A stretch of 64,000 nucleotides of DNA from Anisodus tanguticus. Taxonomy: Eukaryota; Streptophyta; Magnoliopsida; Solanales; Solanaceae. Each line of letters opens with the position of its first letter. Position 1 is the stretch's first letter. The notes beneath the pieces are model-generated. The model saw only the letters and a list, made by a program, of their open reading frames with translations. It was not told where the DNA came from and made no database searches. Location of the stretch: the NCBI GenBank assembly GCA_034509755.1, contig CM067555.1, positions 8,316,142-8,380,141 of the forward strand, read 5' to 3'. A program made the translations under genes and the position numbers. Below are positions 22,193-34,470 of the stretch, piece by piece.

Positions 22193-23711
22193 AGCTAAAA
22201 CTGAATTTCCAGGATCTTATTAGATTTGATTTTGACCAGGATTTTCACGACAAGTTACCATCGGATATCCTATCCTTTAATTCATGTGGGTAATGGAGAT
22301 GAAGGCATGGTCTACCTTATTTTCTCACTTGGTCCTACTTAAATATTCCATGTCTTGATGAGTTTGAGGCATTAAATTAATTAACTAAACTCCAATGCAA
22401 TTAGTTTGCGCCATTTGGTTCACATACTAGTTACTGATTCCCTCAAACTAATTACTACATTCTATACTAGTAGGCGCCAACCAAATGTTGCATTAATTTA
22501 TGTGATGATGATATTTTCTTATGCGATCAACCAAATACTGTATTGGTTTCCAGCATTTGTGTGATCAGGCTAACCACAGTTTGCCATGTTATGGACAAAT
22601 TCTTAATAGAGCTTATGCATGCCAAACAATAACTGAAGCAATACTTTTTGTTGGACGAAAAAACAGAAACACATGGAAGAGAAACAAATTTATAAGGGGA
22701 AAACAATAATAGAAAGAAAATTGATCTAACATTTCTTGGCAAAACTACTTTATGCATGCCTAAATTGGTCCAATTTTTGGCTTCTTTGCTGGTATCATGT
22801 TCATGCACCCTACCATAATCAATGCTATACGTTATTGTTATATTGAGTTTTCAGCGTTATGTTGTCGTCATTTTTGGCATGGTTCAGAAATTCAATTCTT
22901 CAGCACTTCTTGGAAATTACAAATTACTTGTTTGGAATATATCATTGGAAAAGTGAGTTTTGTATTGAAACTTTCAGGTCAAATGGTGGAGTGGTCTAAA
23001 TGCTCCCTCCACTTTTTCCTTCACAGAACATGGCATTTTTGTTCCCCCTTTTTGTCTCTATATTGGCAACTATCAGACAGTTTATATAGTGTGCCCAAAT
23101 TATATAGTGTTCCTCTGTTTACAGATATTCAGAAAATGTGAATCTTGACTTTGAATACCTTCAATGAACCATTCCATAAATCCTGCCTGAAAAAAATTTC
23201 AACACAAACAAAATATGGGTGAGCTAAGGTGCCCATGGCTACTATCTTAAAGATTTCTTATTGTATTGAGAAAAATCTTGGTAAATAAACTAAACATGCA
23301 TTATCTTTTTTATCTACTTCCACAAAAGGAAAAAAGAATATCAAGTAGAGGGATCGACCACCCCCAAAATTTTATCAATATATAAGCTTATCTTTGCTTC
23401 CTCTAACCATTTCTTGTTCCTAATAGTTTAAATGAACTGTCCTTGAGGGTAAAGAGGACACTAGTAAAATGATTTTAGCAGTACTTGGCTCCAAGAGTTG
23501 CAAAATCTTCCCTATAACCTAAAATATGTGAAGTACAAATAATTTTCTTGATACATCCCACCAGTTATGTTTGAAAAGCTGACAATTACTGTAATTAAAT
23601 GAACATTGAGGTTATCTTTGGTTTTCAGAGTTTTCTGTTGCATCTAGTATTTTAAGAGAAATTCCGAAAGTTAGCTGAGTTTGAGTTTCGTTAGATAGTG
23701 GATCTATCCAC
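22193..23711. other. Intergenic, nothing recognised
   Basis: AT-rich, several short frames without protein-like composition. No transposon ends seen. Confidence 0.35.
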
Positions 23712-23816
23712 GACAAGGTTTGAACTCGTAACACACATCACGCTCTGCACTCTTATGATAAACCGACAAGATTTGAACTCGCAACTCACACATCACGCTT
23801 TGCACTCTTATCATGG
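23712..23816. repeat. 53-bp tandem duplication
   Basis: GACAAGGTTTGAACTCGTAA (23712) and GACAAGATTTGAACTCGCAA (23765) start two near-identical 53-base units. The shared TTTGAACTCG is the reverse of a box B-like motif, so the unit may be an amplified SINE piece. Confidence 0.75.
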
Positions 23817-24144
23817 AAACAAAGCCTTAGGTTTGTCTAGTTTCTTTCATATTCTTTTTTTTCAATATATTTCTCTCAGCCATGTATGGTGCAACTGTAA
23901 GCACTAAGCAGTTTGAAGCTAAAATCTCAGCATAGAAATGGATAGCAAGAAATGAAGAAGCAAATAAACTACATCAATGTTTCTGAAATATGTACACAAT
24001 GAACCCCAAGACATTATCTAATACTAGGAACAAGAGTTCTCCTCTATTTCCAACAATGTGTTGACATTGCTCTTTATCTTGGGAACTAAAGAAAATTAAT
24101 TCCTACTCTTCTTAGTCAAAAAGCAAAAAACAAAACAAAAATAA

Positions 24145-27100
24145 TCAACTTTGAGTTGAGGGCTGTTTTATTAGAGGCTGAGAAGTTTTCCCAAATTCTT
24201 GATCAGGTGAACTCTTCACTTCCATTAGAAGTGCCACAACTTCCTTCATTGTTGGCCTTTCAGCCGGCGATGAGTTCACACAGAACATCGCTATTCCAAG
24301 CGTTTGCAGCATTTCTTGCACTATTTGATCCGGTAAACCTTGTAGCTTAGCATCAAGAACTGTAACAGCTGGTTCAAAGCTTCCCATTTTCTTCTTTACC
24401 CACTCAACAATGTGTAGACCGTCGCCTATCTGAGTATCAACAGCGCTACGCCCACTAAGTATTTCCAACAGCACCACTCCATAACTATAGACATCACTCT
24501 TTTCTGTTATATTCACCGTATATCCATATTCTGCAACCATAATTAACATTTGTGTCACATTCGACAAACTATGACTCCTAAAGTAAACACTCGAAAAATG
24601 TTAATCCTTCTGCCCCAGTTTATGTGACTTTTCGCTTTTTGAGATTCAAATTTCTTAATTTTGACACTGTTTGAACATAGAATCCTTAAATTTTTCGAAA
24701 TAAAATTTACATATTTGAAAACTACGTAAAAAATACTATAAGTCACAATAATTTATAATTTAAAATATTTAAAAGGCATTTGAAAAAATTACGGTCAAAG
24801 AACAACTCGTTTGATTCTTGAATCTGAACACCGTCACATAAATTGGGACCGAGGGAGTATGATCTATTGTGCCTTCTATGCTGAAATATTAGTAATTGAA
24901 AAAATCCCAACATCCCAAGCGCATGTATTTTAAAACATTTATGATAAGAAGCAGAAGCTCAAAAATATGTACCTGGAGCAATATATCCATAGGAGCCTGC
25001 TACACTAGACATAGCATGATGATAGTTTGGCGAATTCATTAGCTTTGCAAGTCCAAAATCTGCGATATAAGCATCAAACTTGGAGTCTAGCAGTATATTA
25101 TTGCACTTGACATCTCTATGTAGAATGGCCGGGACACAGTCGTGGTGCAGATAAGCAAGGCCTTGAGCTGATCCAACTGCAATTTTGTACCTAATTTCCC
25201 AGTCCAAGTTTCTGTTACTTTGCAAGAGCTGATGAAGATTTCCATTTGAAATGTAGTTGTAGAGAAGAAGTTTAACACTCTTGTTTGAACAATATCCCAA
25301 TAACTTCACTATGTTTCGATGTCTAATATGTCCAAGAATCTGAATCTCTGCCGCAAAAGAATCCACTGGCTCCTCATCTTTCTTTGTTTTCCAAAGCTTC
25401 TTCACTGCAATCACTTCACCGTTAGGCATTTCCGCTCTGTATACAACACCTGAGCATCCTTTCCCGATGATGTTTTCATCTTTCAAGCAATCCAATATGT
25501 TGTCAATCGTAAAATTGAACTTTTGGAAGGGGATGAAAGTCCACGGGTAGGAAAAATCTTCTGCCCCTACCGAGGAGCCCAACATGCCTTGGGAATTATG
25601 GAACACATATCTGTGGTTTCGTGTCACGAGAATCCACGTAGCCACAACTGCTATGGCAACTGAAGTCAGAATTACCGCAACCAAAGCTATGGTTTTTGCT
25701 GACTTCAACCCGTTCCTTTCCATTATATGTGAAGAACAACTAGAACCATCAACTGATTGACATAGCTTTGAATTCTGTAGAAAAGAATCTGAATTGAGAG
25801 TTCTAAAGAACGGTGTGACAGGAATAGGCCCCGAGAAATTGTTGTATGAAACATTCAGGGAAGTAAGGCTGGTCAAGGAGCTTAGAATTGTGATTCTACC
25901 ACTCAACAAATTATGAGAAATATCAAGAGATTGCAACTGTGTCAAACCGGACAATGTCTCAGGAAGTTCACCTGTTAAACGATTCGAGCTCAAATCTAAA
26001 CTGATTGTCAAGCTGGTGACATAGCCAAGCTCAGATGGAACCTCACCGGAAAGACTATTCGAGCTCAAATCAAGAAGAGTTAACTTCTGCAAGGTCTTAA
26101 AAGACTTTGGAATTTGACCAGTAAGCAGATTGTTACTGAGGATAAGTTTGTTCAAGTAACTAAGATTGCCAAAACTCGAAGGGATCTCACCAGTGAAGCT
26201 GTTCCGGCTAAGATCAAGCTGCTCTAAATTCACAAGCTCTCCCATCTCGTCCGGTATTTCACCGGTTAGGTAATTGTTATGAACATCAAACAGCTCAAGA
26301 ACCGTAATGTTGGCAATTTCAGAAGGCAAGCCACCAGAGAAATGGTTCATGTACAAATCAAGAAACACGAGATTCTGCAATTGACCGATCTCTTTCGGAA
26401 TCTGTCCCGAAAGCTGATTCTCCCCAAGCCTCAGCCTCACCAGCGACTGGCACCTCGCAACACTTCGAGGCAATCTTCCAGTTAACGAATTCCCTAGAAG
26501 CAACAGTTTACTCAGCTGCTTCAAATCAAATATCTCCTCGGGAATCGATCCGGTGAGCTTGTTCCTCGAAAGATCGAGCGCATACAGCTCGGTACAGTTT
26601 CCGAAAGCAGCCGGAATGGTTCCTGAAACCGAATTACCCCACAAGAAAAAACTCTGCAAGTACTTTAACTTACCAACTTGCCAGGGGATTTGCCCCGATA
26701 ATTGGTTCTTATCTAGCTGAAGAGCTGTCAAACTAGTGCAATAACTTAACTGCCACGGTATAGAACCGGTAAGTGCATTATCAGACAAATGAAGCTGTTC
26801 AAGAACCAACAGCTTCCCCAAATCACCAGGAATTTCACCGGACAAATCATTCGCAGAAACATCAAGAATCACAAGGGATGAACAGTTCGAAAGCTCAGCG
26901 GGGATTGGTCCGGTTAACGAATTTCCCCACAAAAGCAAGCTAGTAAGCTTTTGTAACTTTCCCAACTGAGGAGGGATCGAACCAGTAAGCTTATTCATAT
27001 GCAGATACAAGTACGTAAGCTCCGAAATCATCCCGAGTTCAGGCGGTATCGAACCGAATACTTCAGTATCATAAATTGCCAGTGTTTGAAGATTGACCAA

Positions 27101-27865
27101 ATTCCCAAATGTGGGTGGAATAACACCCGAAAGACCGGTGGCCGCCACACCAAACATTGTGAGATTGGTGAGTGACCCTAACTGTGCAGGAATTTCACCA
27201 CTCAAATATGGATTTCCACCAATCCTGAACTGCTGGAGTGACAACAAGGACCCTAACTGTGATGGAATTGAACCATTGAGGAGATTATCTTGCAGACAAA
27301 AGATTTCTAGTGAAGAAAGATTGGCGAACTCTGGTGGGATCTTACCAGTCAATCTATTTGAATTCAAGAACAAGAACTGAAGTGAACTAAGCCCACCAAG
27401 TTCTGATGGAATAGTACCTGAAAGTGAGTTACCAGAAAGATCTAAAAGCCTAAGATGAGAGAAAGAACCAAAAGATGGAGGGATTGTACCAGAAATATTA
27501 GTATAAGAAAGATTAAGAAGCTGAAGAGATGAAAGGGAAGAGAGTTCAGGAGGCAAAAAAGAGAGATTAAGGAAAGTATTGGGGATTGAAAGTGAAATAA
27601 CCCTTTCTTGAGGGGAACAAGTTATCCCTTGCCATGAACATGGAGTTGAAATTGAAGGGTTCCAAGTAGAAAGCACAGAAGATGATGATTTTGCATAAGG
27701 GTCAGCTGCTTTAAGCAGAGAAAGCAAAGCTTCTCCATCAGGTGAAATAGAGCTAACTAAACATACAGTGTTTGGACTCAAACTTACCGAAAAAAACAAG
27801 AAAAGCAAGAAATAACATGAAGGACAAGTGAAAAAATGGTGACTTTGGTGGATTTTCTTCTCCAT
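24145..27865 (-). CDS. RGI5: LRR receptor-like kinase, RGF/GLV peptide receptor clade (RGI5-like)
   Basis: Exon 1 24973-27865, intron 24531-24972, exon 2 24145-24530; the phase-1 junction gives APEYGY; 1092 residues. Domains: signal peptide (about 1-38), LRR N-terminal cap with Cys76/Cys83 (CSWQGITC), a long run of about two dozen leucine-rich repeats of the LSGxIP type, a second Cys pair (702, 710), one membrane span (about 724-747), then a kinase with GKGCSGVV loop (801-808), VAIK-type Lys822, HRD 916-918 (an RD kinase) and DFG 936-938. The intron sits just before the APE motif, as in LRR XI kinases. RIGG at 214-217 fits the RxGG motif described for receptors of sulfated root meristem growth factor peptides. 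Such receptors act at the plasma membrane with SERK co-receptors in root meristem maintenance. Assignment to the RGI clade is firm in my view; the choice of RGI5 over RGI3/4 is a judgement. All catalytic residues and splice sites are intact. Confidence 0.88.
24602..24859. mobile_element. Stowaway-like MITE in the receptor kinase intron
   Basis: The left end CCTTCTGCCCCAGTTTATGT and, reversed, the right end CCCTCGGTCCCAATTTATGT are imperfect inverted repeats. TA lies at the right edge. It fills about 258 of the 442 intron bases. Confidence 0.65.
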
Positions 27866-28776
27866 TATTGAGTGACAATTAAAAACAAGAAATAGGGTTG
27901 TAGAAAAAATGGTGGTGGTTAAGTTGGTGGTGGTGTTTTTGAAAGTTTACTCTAAGGAGACAACATGCATGTGAAGGACTAAAGAAGTTGTGTTTTAATG
28001 GAGTTTTGCTTCAAACTCACACTAACAAAAAATTACTTACCATGCATGTGAAACTAAAAGTTCTTAACATATATTAAACTGCTACTATTAAAGTTCTTGT
28101 GTGTGTTTTCTTACCGGAGATAATGAGCTCCTCCGCCCTACACGGCGGTGCTAGCTAGCAACTAATGGTGGTGGTGATGAAGATGGTCACTAGAATCAAC
28201 TAAAAGCTATTGTTTTTTGCATTTTCTTGGTGTTTCATGACGGTGGTAGGTGGTGGTTGACGGCGGTGGACGGTGGTTTGTTGTGGTGGACGGTGGTGGA
28301 GAGGATTAATGAGTGATGTTTGTAATTTCGTTTAAGTGAGAGACAGTTCTTGAGAAACTAAAGAGCAAACAAATGGAGCTATACATTTAAATAGCAAAGA
28401 GTTTATTTTATAAGTTTTTATTGAACAAAGTGATTGTAGCGCCACAATAATTTATGAATACCAAATGGTACTTGTTTATTTATTTTATTTTATTTTGGTT
28501 TTGGTTTTGGACTAAATTCCAAATTGTACAGATCGCAATTTAAGTCTTTTTTGTTAAAGGGTAAGCCCTAGAGTTAGGGGACACTTAAGGAACCAAAGTT
28601 GCCATTTAGAGGTGTATTAACGTTGCTTAATTATTCTCATCATTTTCTGTAGGCATATTGTTATTGACCCGTTTCTCTCTTTTGGTACTTCTTGAAACTA
28701 CCCTTTAACAACAAATATCGCATTTTGTTTACACGCCAGAAAGAGAGATTAAGGTTAGAACTTATGCTTAGGAGTA
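27866..28776. other. Upstream region of the receptor kinase gene
   Basis: 5' UTR and promoter of the receptor kinase gene on the minus strand. 28160-28312 is dominated by GGTGGT/GGCGGT repeats (ACC-rich on the gene's strand). A CTATTTAAAT box on the minus strand at about 28386-28395 could be a TATA element. Confidence 0.4.
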
Positions 28777-28781
28777 CTATA

Positions 28782-29023
28782 TAAAATAGAATAATCTCTT
28801 CATTATTTTTATTAGTTGAAAAGTATATATATATATATGATATATAATATTTAATTATGAAAATTAAATCTACCTTTTTCTAATACAAGACTACTATTTT
28901 TTTAACACAATATTACTATCATAATTATACATGTACAAGAACTCTAATAATTATGGTAAGGAATATACAAAATATACACACCATATACATGGTTTTGACG
29001 GTATATACCGTGACCTGCTTTCA
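28782..29023 (-). repeat. 3' LTR of Copia-2
   Basis: About 242 bases, matches 33177-33464. The expected terminal TG on the plus strand is TA here, a single mutation. The other end is the standard TTTCA (TGAAA on the minus strand). Confidence 0.85.
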
Positions 29024-29613
29024 CACCCCGCAGTCATAACGGGCGGTTGTCGTACGCTGAGACTGTCCCTAAAATCTTCAAACATAACTAAGGGAAGACC
29101 CTTAGTAAATATGTCAGCAATTTGGTATCGTGTAAGGACATGCAAGACACGTATTTTTCCATGAGCTACCTTTTCGCGAACAAAGTGAATATCCATATCG
29201 ATATGTTTAGTGCGCTGATCTTGGACCGGATTCCCAGAGAGATAGACCGCACTAAAATTATCGCAGTAGACCAAGGTAGCTTTCTAAATAGAAAAGTGAA
29301 GCTCTAATAGGAGATTACGCAGCCAACAGGACTTAGACACCACATTGGCTATCCCTCGATACTCGACCTCCGCACTGGATCGCGATAAAGTAGTCTGGCG
29401 TTTAGCCGACCAAGAGACCAAATTATCAATAAGAAACATACAATATCGGACATGCTGCACTGCATAAGTAATATCGGGTCTCGTGAATGTAAGATATTGA
29501 AGAGCCCCTGCAAGACTACGATAGTGGGAAGGATCCTCATAAGGTGTGCTAGAATTAGCACTCAGCTTCGGTTTTGTGTCAACCGGAGTAGGAGATGACT
29601 TACATGATGGCAT
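28951..29613 (-). pseudogene. Copia-2 RNase H remnant
   Basis: Two frames: 29613-29284 with DPSHYRSLAGALQYLTF and SAEVEYRGIANVV, and 29274-28951 with YCDNFSAVYLSGNPVQ, HIDMDIHFVREKV and the end of the polyprotein, which runs into the LTR. A deletion removed the ADWGG region between DPRxxHxNALK and LGDNLVSW seen in related copies. Confidence 0.8.
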
Positions 29614-29649
29614 GACAACCCGTTCAATAATCTCAGCTACATACTTCCT

Positions 29650-30406
29650 CTAGGATAGAAAAAGATCACCTGCATGACGAGTGACAGCTATACCTAAAAA
29701 ATAACTCAAGGGCTCCAAGTCTTTCATAGCAAATTCGGAACTGAGAAGAGACATGATAAACTTGCGCAGTTTATCAAAAGAGGCAGTCAATATAATATCA
29801 TCCACATATAACAGAATGTATGTCAGAGAAGTACCACGATGATATATGAATAGAGAATGACCAGACATGCTGTGAGAAAATTCAATAGTAGACACATAAT
29901 CTCCAAACCTTTTATACCAAGACCGAGGGGCATGTTTTAGCCCATACAAGGATTTCTTCAGCAAACAGACATGGTTAGGATGATCAGGTCCCTGAAATCC
30001 AAGGGCTGATGCATGTAAACTGTTTTCTTGAGATCACCGTGTAAGAAAACATTTTTCCGATCCAGCTGATGAATGATCCATGCTTTCGAGAGAGCCAGAC
30101 TGAGAACAATATGAATGGTTTCTGGTTTGACCACCAAACTAAATGTTTCTCCACAATCAACGCCAACCTGTTGAGTTTTACCATCACCTACAAGACGAAC
30201 CTTATGCCTCTCAAAACAACTATCAGATTTTTCTTATGAGTAAAAATCCACATAGAACGAATAACATTGACACCAGGCGGACGAGACACTAACTCCCACA
30301 TCTTATTTTCAATAAGAGCATTATATTCATCATCCATGACCATTTTACAATTTGAGTCTTGAAGGGCAGACACTGGGTTACGTGGTAGGGGGTGATTTAG
30401 TGACAT
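29650..30406 (-). pseudogene. Copia-2 reverse transcriptase remnant
   Basis: Frames 30406-30188, 30187-29984 and 29964-29650 together cover RT. Visible are the MDDEYNALIENKMWELVSRP start, KSLYGLKHAPRSWYKRF and the catalytic YVDDI in the last one. Two frameshifts break it. Confidence 0.8.
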
Positions 30407-30665
30407 TAAAATTGAGATTAAAATGTTGTTTTGGTTTAAAAATACCCCATTGACTATGAGTAACGGACCCTTGATTCGGAATAGACGTTGGCCAGACCTG
30501 GGTCGGTGTATGGGTGTCAGAACTGGCTAGGTTTGGGAGGTGTAGACTCGGGTCGGGTAGTGGGCCAGCAGGCAATGGACCTTCTTGCCGAGAAACTAGA
30601 CAGAGAGGGTTGTTGTATAGTCTAGCAGGTAGTGGGCCTACTGGTCGAGAAACAAAATTTGGACC

Positions 30666-31589
30666 CTAGATAATTGGGCCAACAGACAGTGGGCCTGCTA
30701 GTGGAAAGTGGTCACGGGAAGGGAGTGGGCCTGATGGCCGAATTGGGTCACAGGTCTGTTGGTCCAGATCGCGAGGTGAGGACCGGACAAAATGATGGAC
30801 CACATACGGTGAGAGCTCAACATCCAAAAAATTATAAGAATTAGACATGGAATTACATAATTTAGCAAACAGAAATTGGGTTTCATAAAAAATGAGATGA
30901 CGACTAATTATGATTTTATTAGAGGATAAATCAAAACATTTGTAACCACGATGACTAGACGGATAACGCAAAAACACATAAGCGGTATAACAAGCTTGAA
31001 GTTTGTTAATTGTAGTGGACGGGAAGAGAGGATATCACAAATACCCAAACACCCTAAGAACATGGGTTAGTAAAGTCCGAACAATATTATTAATGGTACG
31101 AATTTCTTTCGGCTTTCCAATTTTGTGAGGATGTATGAGGACAAGAAAATCGAAAAGATATGCCCTTAGGGTTACAAAATTCCTGAAACGACCCATTATC
31201 AAATTCCCTTCAATTATCACATTGAATGTTTTAAATTTTTCATTCAAATTAGGTACGGATGAATGCTTTAAACGATAAGAATGTGGAAAAACTTGAGACC
31301 TTTTAGACAACGGAAAACTCCACAAAAAATTAGAATAATCATCCAAGAATAACACATAATAACGATGGCCCAAAGAGCTCAAAATGGGAGATGTCCACAA
31401 ATCACTATGAATAATATCAAATGGCATCAAAGTACTAGAATTAGAGGCTACAAACGGTAATCTAACATGTTTCCCAAGTGGACAAGAAGGACAAACATTA
31501 GTACTACGCGTACTATTACAATCAATAAAATTATTATCCTTAAGAGAGGAAAGAACAGACGCTCTCAGATGATTAAATGTGCATGCCAC
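30666..31589 (-). pseudogene. Copia-2 integrase remnant
   Basis: 31589-31035 shows the zinc-binding end CPSCPLGKHVRLPF, then DIIHSDLW with the first catalytic Asp and LFLDDYSNFLW. Compared with Copia-5 about 45 codons are deleted just before LRVFGYL. 30977-30666 continues with GYKCFDLSSNKIIISRH, the C-terminal region. The frame of the central catalytic part is scrambled (no CDNGxE). Confidence 0.8.
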
Positions 31590-33036
31590 AAGGAAGGTGC
31601 TAAAGCGGCAAACGTTGACGGTGTGGCTTGATTAGTGGTGGTGGTGGTGGTGGTAGTGATAGGATAGAGCTCGCCTAGACTATTATATCTCATTAGAGGT
31701 ATCCCCGTCGTGAAATCCTTCACAGAAAATTCAAAAGGGTCAAAGTCAACAGAAACCCAATTATCAGTTGTAAATTTTAGAACAAACACCAAATTTTTAA
31801 TTAAGTGAGGAGCATGAAGGACATTTTTCAAGGTTAAAGGTGGGTTCGGCGGAGATAAATTTGTGTGACCATAACCACGAATTGGAATTAAATTACTATC
31901 ACCAATAATTATGCCACGATTTTTGCTCAAATTGAAATAAGACGAGAGATTACATGGTGCAGACATCATGTGAGAGGTAGCACCGGTGTCCATGTACCAA
32001 TTTGCATCCGGGAGATTTAATCCAAGTGTATGCATCGCTGCCTTGATATCTGTATGGGTTGGGACTGCTGCTGGGTCCTCTGTTGTCCTGCGACCCAAGT
32101 TGATAAAGGAACTGGGTAGGGGGCCGACATGGGCCACTGCCCGTTAGCCCAAGACATGGCCCAGGGCCACTGCTCAGCGGCCCAAGCCTGCCAAGGGTTC
32201 GGTGGCCCGGTCCCCTACCGACCGCCACTACCGTCGCGGCCACCACTCTTGCCACTACCACGTCCACCACCACAATTTTCACACAGTTTTAACCCTTTTT
32301 GCCACCCCCGTTATTACGGGTTTGACCATAATTTTTGGATTATGATTGAGAGTCATTAGTTTCACGGGACGTGGCCACCATCATGGCAGAATTTACTCTA
32401 TTAGTCATCTTTTTAGCCAATCATGTTTCTGCTAAGGTGAGCATGGAACGTGCATGGTAGAATGGTGGGAGAGGATTGCTTTGACGAAGAAGAGCTCCAA
32501 TGCCATTATATGCCTTAGAGAGGCCTGCAACCATCCGAAGAACGAGACGATCATTAGTAACGGGCGCACCAACATTTTTGAGTTGATCCGACAATTCTTT
32601 GAGCCGTTGGCAATAGGCTGAGACGTTTAAAAAATTCTCCATATTAATGTGGGAGAATTCCTGCTCGAGGGTCATGCACGAGAATTTTTATTGTCTTGGA
32701 ATATATCACGCAACTTGTTCTAAGATTCCGTAGTCGTGGCGTCGGGTTCGATAATAGTCTTTAAGAGGTATGCAGAGATGGTGGAATAAATCCATTAGAG
32801 CACCGTAGCATCAAGAGTTACCCACAACTCTATTTCATCATCGGTGGTAGGCACATTCTCCTTGCCTTTCTCGGTGTGATGATATGATGGACGACCCTAT
32901 TAGATCTTGCGTGAATTTTAAATAATTCTGCCCACGTCGCGTAGTGGATGTTTTCCATCTCAAGAACGATAGGGATGTTGTTCTTGATATTGGAGATTGC
33001 AAGGGCAGGACGAAAAGTGTTCTTTGTAGTAGACAT
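31565..33036 (-). pseudogene. Copia-2 gag-protease remnant
   Basis: Gag start at 33036 (NIKNNIPIVLEMENIHYATW), gag middle 32675-32421 (AYCQRLKELSDQLKNVGAP), then a glycine-rich region out of frame (32282-32100) and the protease 32137-31565 with an intact NWYMDTGATSHM active site. The stretch where a zinc knuckle would be expected is G/R-rich without a CCHC motif. A run of GGT repeats (31638-31661) codes for poly-Thr before the LWHAHL integrase-proximal motif. Confidence 0.8.
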
Positions 33037-33176
33037 AGTAAAAGAATAAGATGAGAGTTAGGGATTTAGAAAAAATTTTTGGAAGGGATGATCGGCCGTC
33101 GGCCGAGGCTTGGAATCCGAGAGGGCAGCGGAAGAGAGAGTTTTTGGAGAAGGAAAAATTTGCCCTTCTGATACCA

Positions 33177-33464
33177 TGAAAGAGAATAGTCCTTTGATTA
33201 TTTTCATTAATGTAATAGTATATGTACATGATATACAATATCTAATTATGGAAATTAAATCTATTTTTTCCTAATACAAGACTACTACTTTTTTCTAATA
33301 CAAGACTACTATTTTTTCCTAATATAAGACTACTATTTTTTCCTAATATAAGACTACTACCATAATTATACATGTACAAGAACTCTTATAATTATGGTAA
33401 GGAATATACAAAATATACACACCATATACACGGTTTTAAATGTGTATACCGTGACCTGCTTTCA
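33177..33464 (-). repeat. 5' LTR of Copia-2
   Basis: 288 bases from TGAAAGAG to TTTCA. It is longer than its partner because of the internal tandem array at 33268-33360. Confidence 0.9.
33268..33360. repeat. Four-copy ~23-bp tandem array in the Copia-2 5' LTR
   Basis: Four consecutive units of the type CTAATACAAGACTACTA plus a T-run. The 3' LTR has fewer copies, so the array expanded after insertion or shrank in the partner. Confidence 0.85.
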
Positions 33465-33469
33465 CTATA

Positions 33470-34195
33470 TATATTGACCTAGTTTTGGAACATTATATGT
33501 TCCTAGAATTTTCAAAAATACAAATTAATCGTTTACTTGCTTCTTATTTCCATTTTACTTGTTTGGTTTGATTTATATATTAGAACAATTCTAATTATTT
33601 TAAAACTAATTATCGGATTATTGAAATAAAAGCTTTTCGTTTTGAAAATTTGACTTTTTTACAGTTACCAAACACTGACTTTTTATAAAGAAAACTGATT
33701 TAATAAAATCAGGTATAATAATTCAAACTACCCTTAACAAAAAATTCTACCATCCATATGGTATGGTTTAATTGTTAGTAGCTTTTTTCATTTATGTGGA
33801 GGCAAAAACAATAACGGGCTATGTGGTGTTTTAAGCTCAATCATACGAGTTCATAGTAAGGTTGAACCATATAATTAGGTGTTTAAACGCATTGCCTTCC
33901 ATTTTTGTAATACGCTATTTGCGCAATTTGAATCTGGACATGCGGTAACTCTTGTTGTTGCATAAAAAACTATCCTTTACTTAAAAGACAAAATATAATA
34001 TAATAATACAATACATAAGGGATTCTTCTTTGAGAAAATTTCATTCATTTTACCAAAATTCTATAGTAATATGTCATTATGGAGTTCTTCCCCTTTTCTA
34101 TCCCAATTAGTCCCAAACAATTTGAGTTTCCAGCAAGTTGATATATAGGTTCAAACTGTTCAGAGACCATCGCCAAGACGAAGAGTTGTTTTCTC
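33470..34195. other. Intergenic, nothing recognised
   Basis: AT-rich DNA after the Copia-2 target site. No gene or repeat boundary identified. Confidence 0.35.
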
Positions 34196-34217
34196 GGGGG
34201 GGGGGGGGGGGGGGGGG
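34196..34217 (+). repeat. Poly-G tract of 22 bases
   Basis: Uninterrupted G22, the same length as the C22 tract at 16184. Potential G-quadruplex. The proline-coding frame read through it on the minus strand is an artefact. Confidence 0.9.
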
Positions 34218-34394
34218 TTGAGTGGGAGGGGTGGTAAGGTTGAAAGAGTGCCTAGGGAAAATGAGAAACTTTGATGGAGTATGATATAGGCAGAGCCGGG
34301 CGGTCGAGGCGGCGCCGCCGCACATGACCAAAATTTTCATTTTTCTTTTATTGATTTCAAATATTAAAAATGACTTCAATCTTATTAGTAAGAG

Positions 34395-34470
34395 CTGTAG
34401 CCTAGCGATTAGGGCTCCTTTAAAAAGTCATTCCCTAGTGAGAGGTCGCATGTTTGAATCTAATGAACAA
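34395..34470 (+). mobile_element. Possible tRNA-derived SINE head
   Basis: GTAGCCTAGCGATTAGGGC (box A-like) and, about 40 bases later, CGCATGTTTGAATC (box B-like) followed by an A/T-rich tail. No flanking repeat found; weak. Confidence 0.3.

Larger units (their letters stand above)
28782..33464 (-). mobile_element. Copia-2: full-length, decayed Ty1/copia retrotransposon
   Basis: 4683 bases between LTRs 28782-29023 (3') and 33177-33464 (5'), flanked by the 5-bp duplication CTATA (28777-28781, 33465-33469). The primer-binding site TGGTATCAGA on the minus strand directly follows the 5' LTR (33176 downward), matching initiator-Met tRNA; a CTGCGGGGTG purine tract precedes the 3' LTR. Gag, protease, integrase, RT and RNase H remnants follow in order on the minus strand. 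Many frameshifts and stops. LTR divergence suggests an old insertion. Confidence 0.9.

Noticed and set aside
27093..27380. 95-residue plus-strand frame
   Set aside because: Antisense to the leucine-rich repeats of the receptor kinase.
34107..34379. 90-residue frame with a poly-proline run
   Set aside because: The prolines are coded by the G22 homopolymer; the rest is not protein-like.
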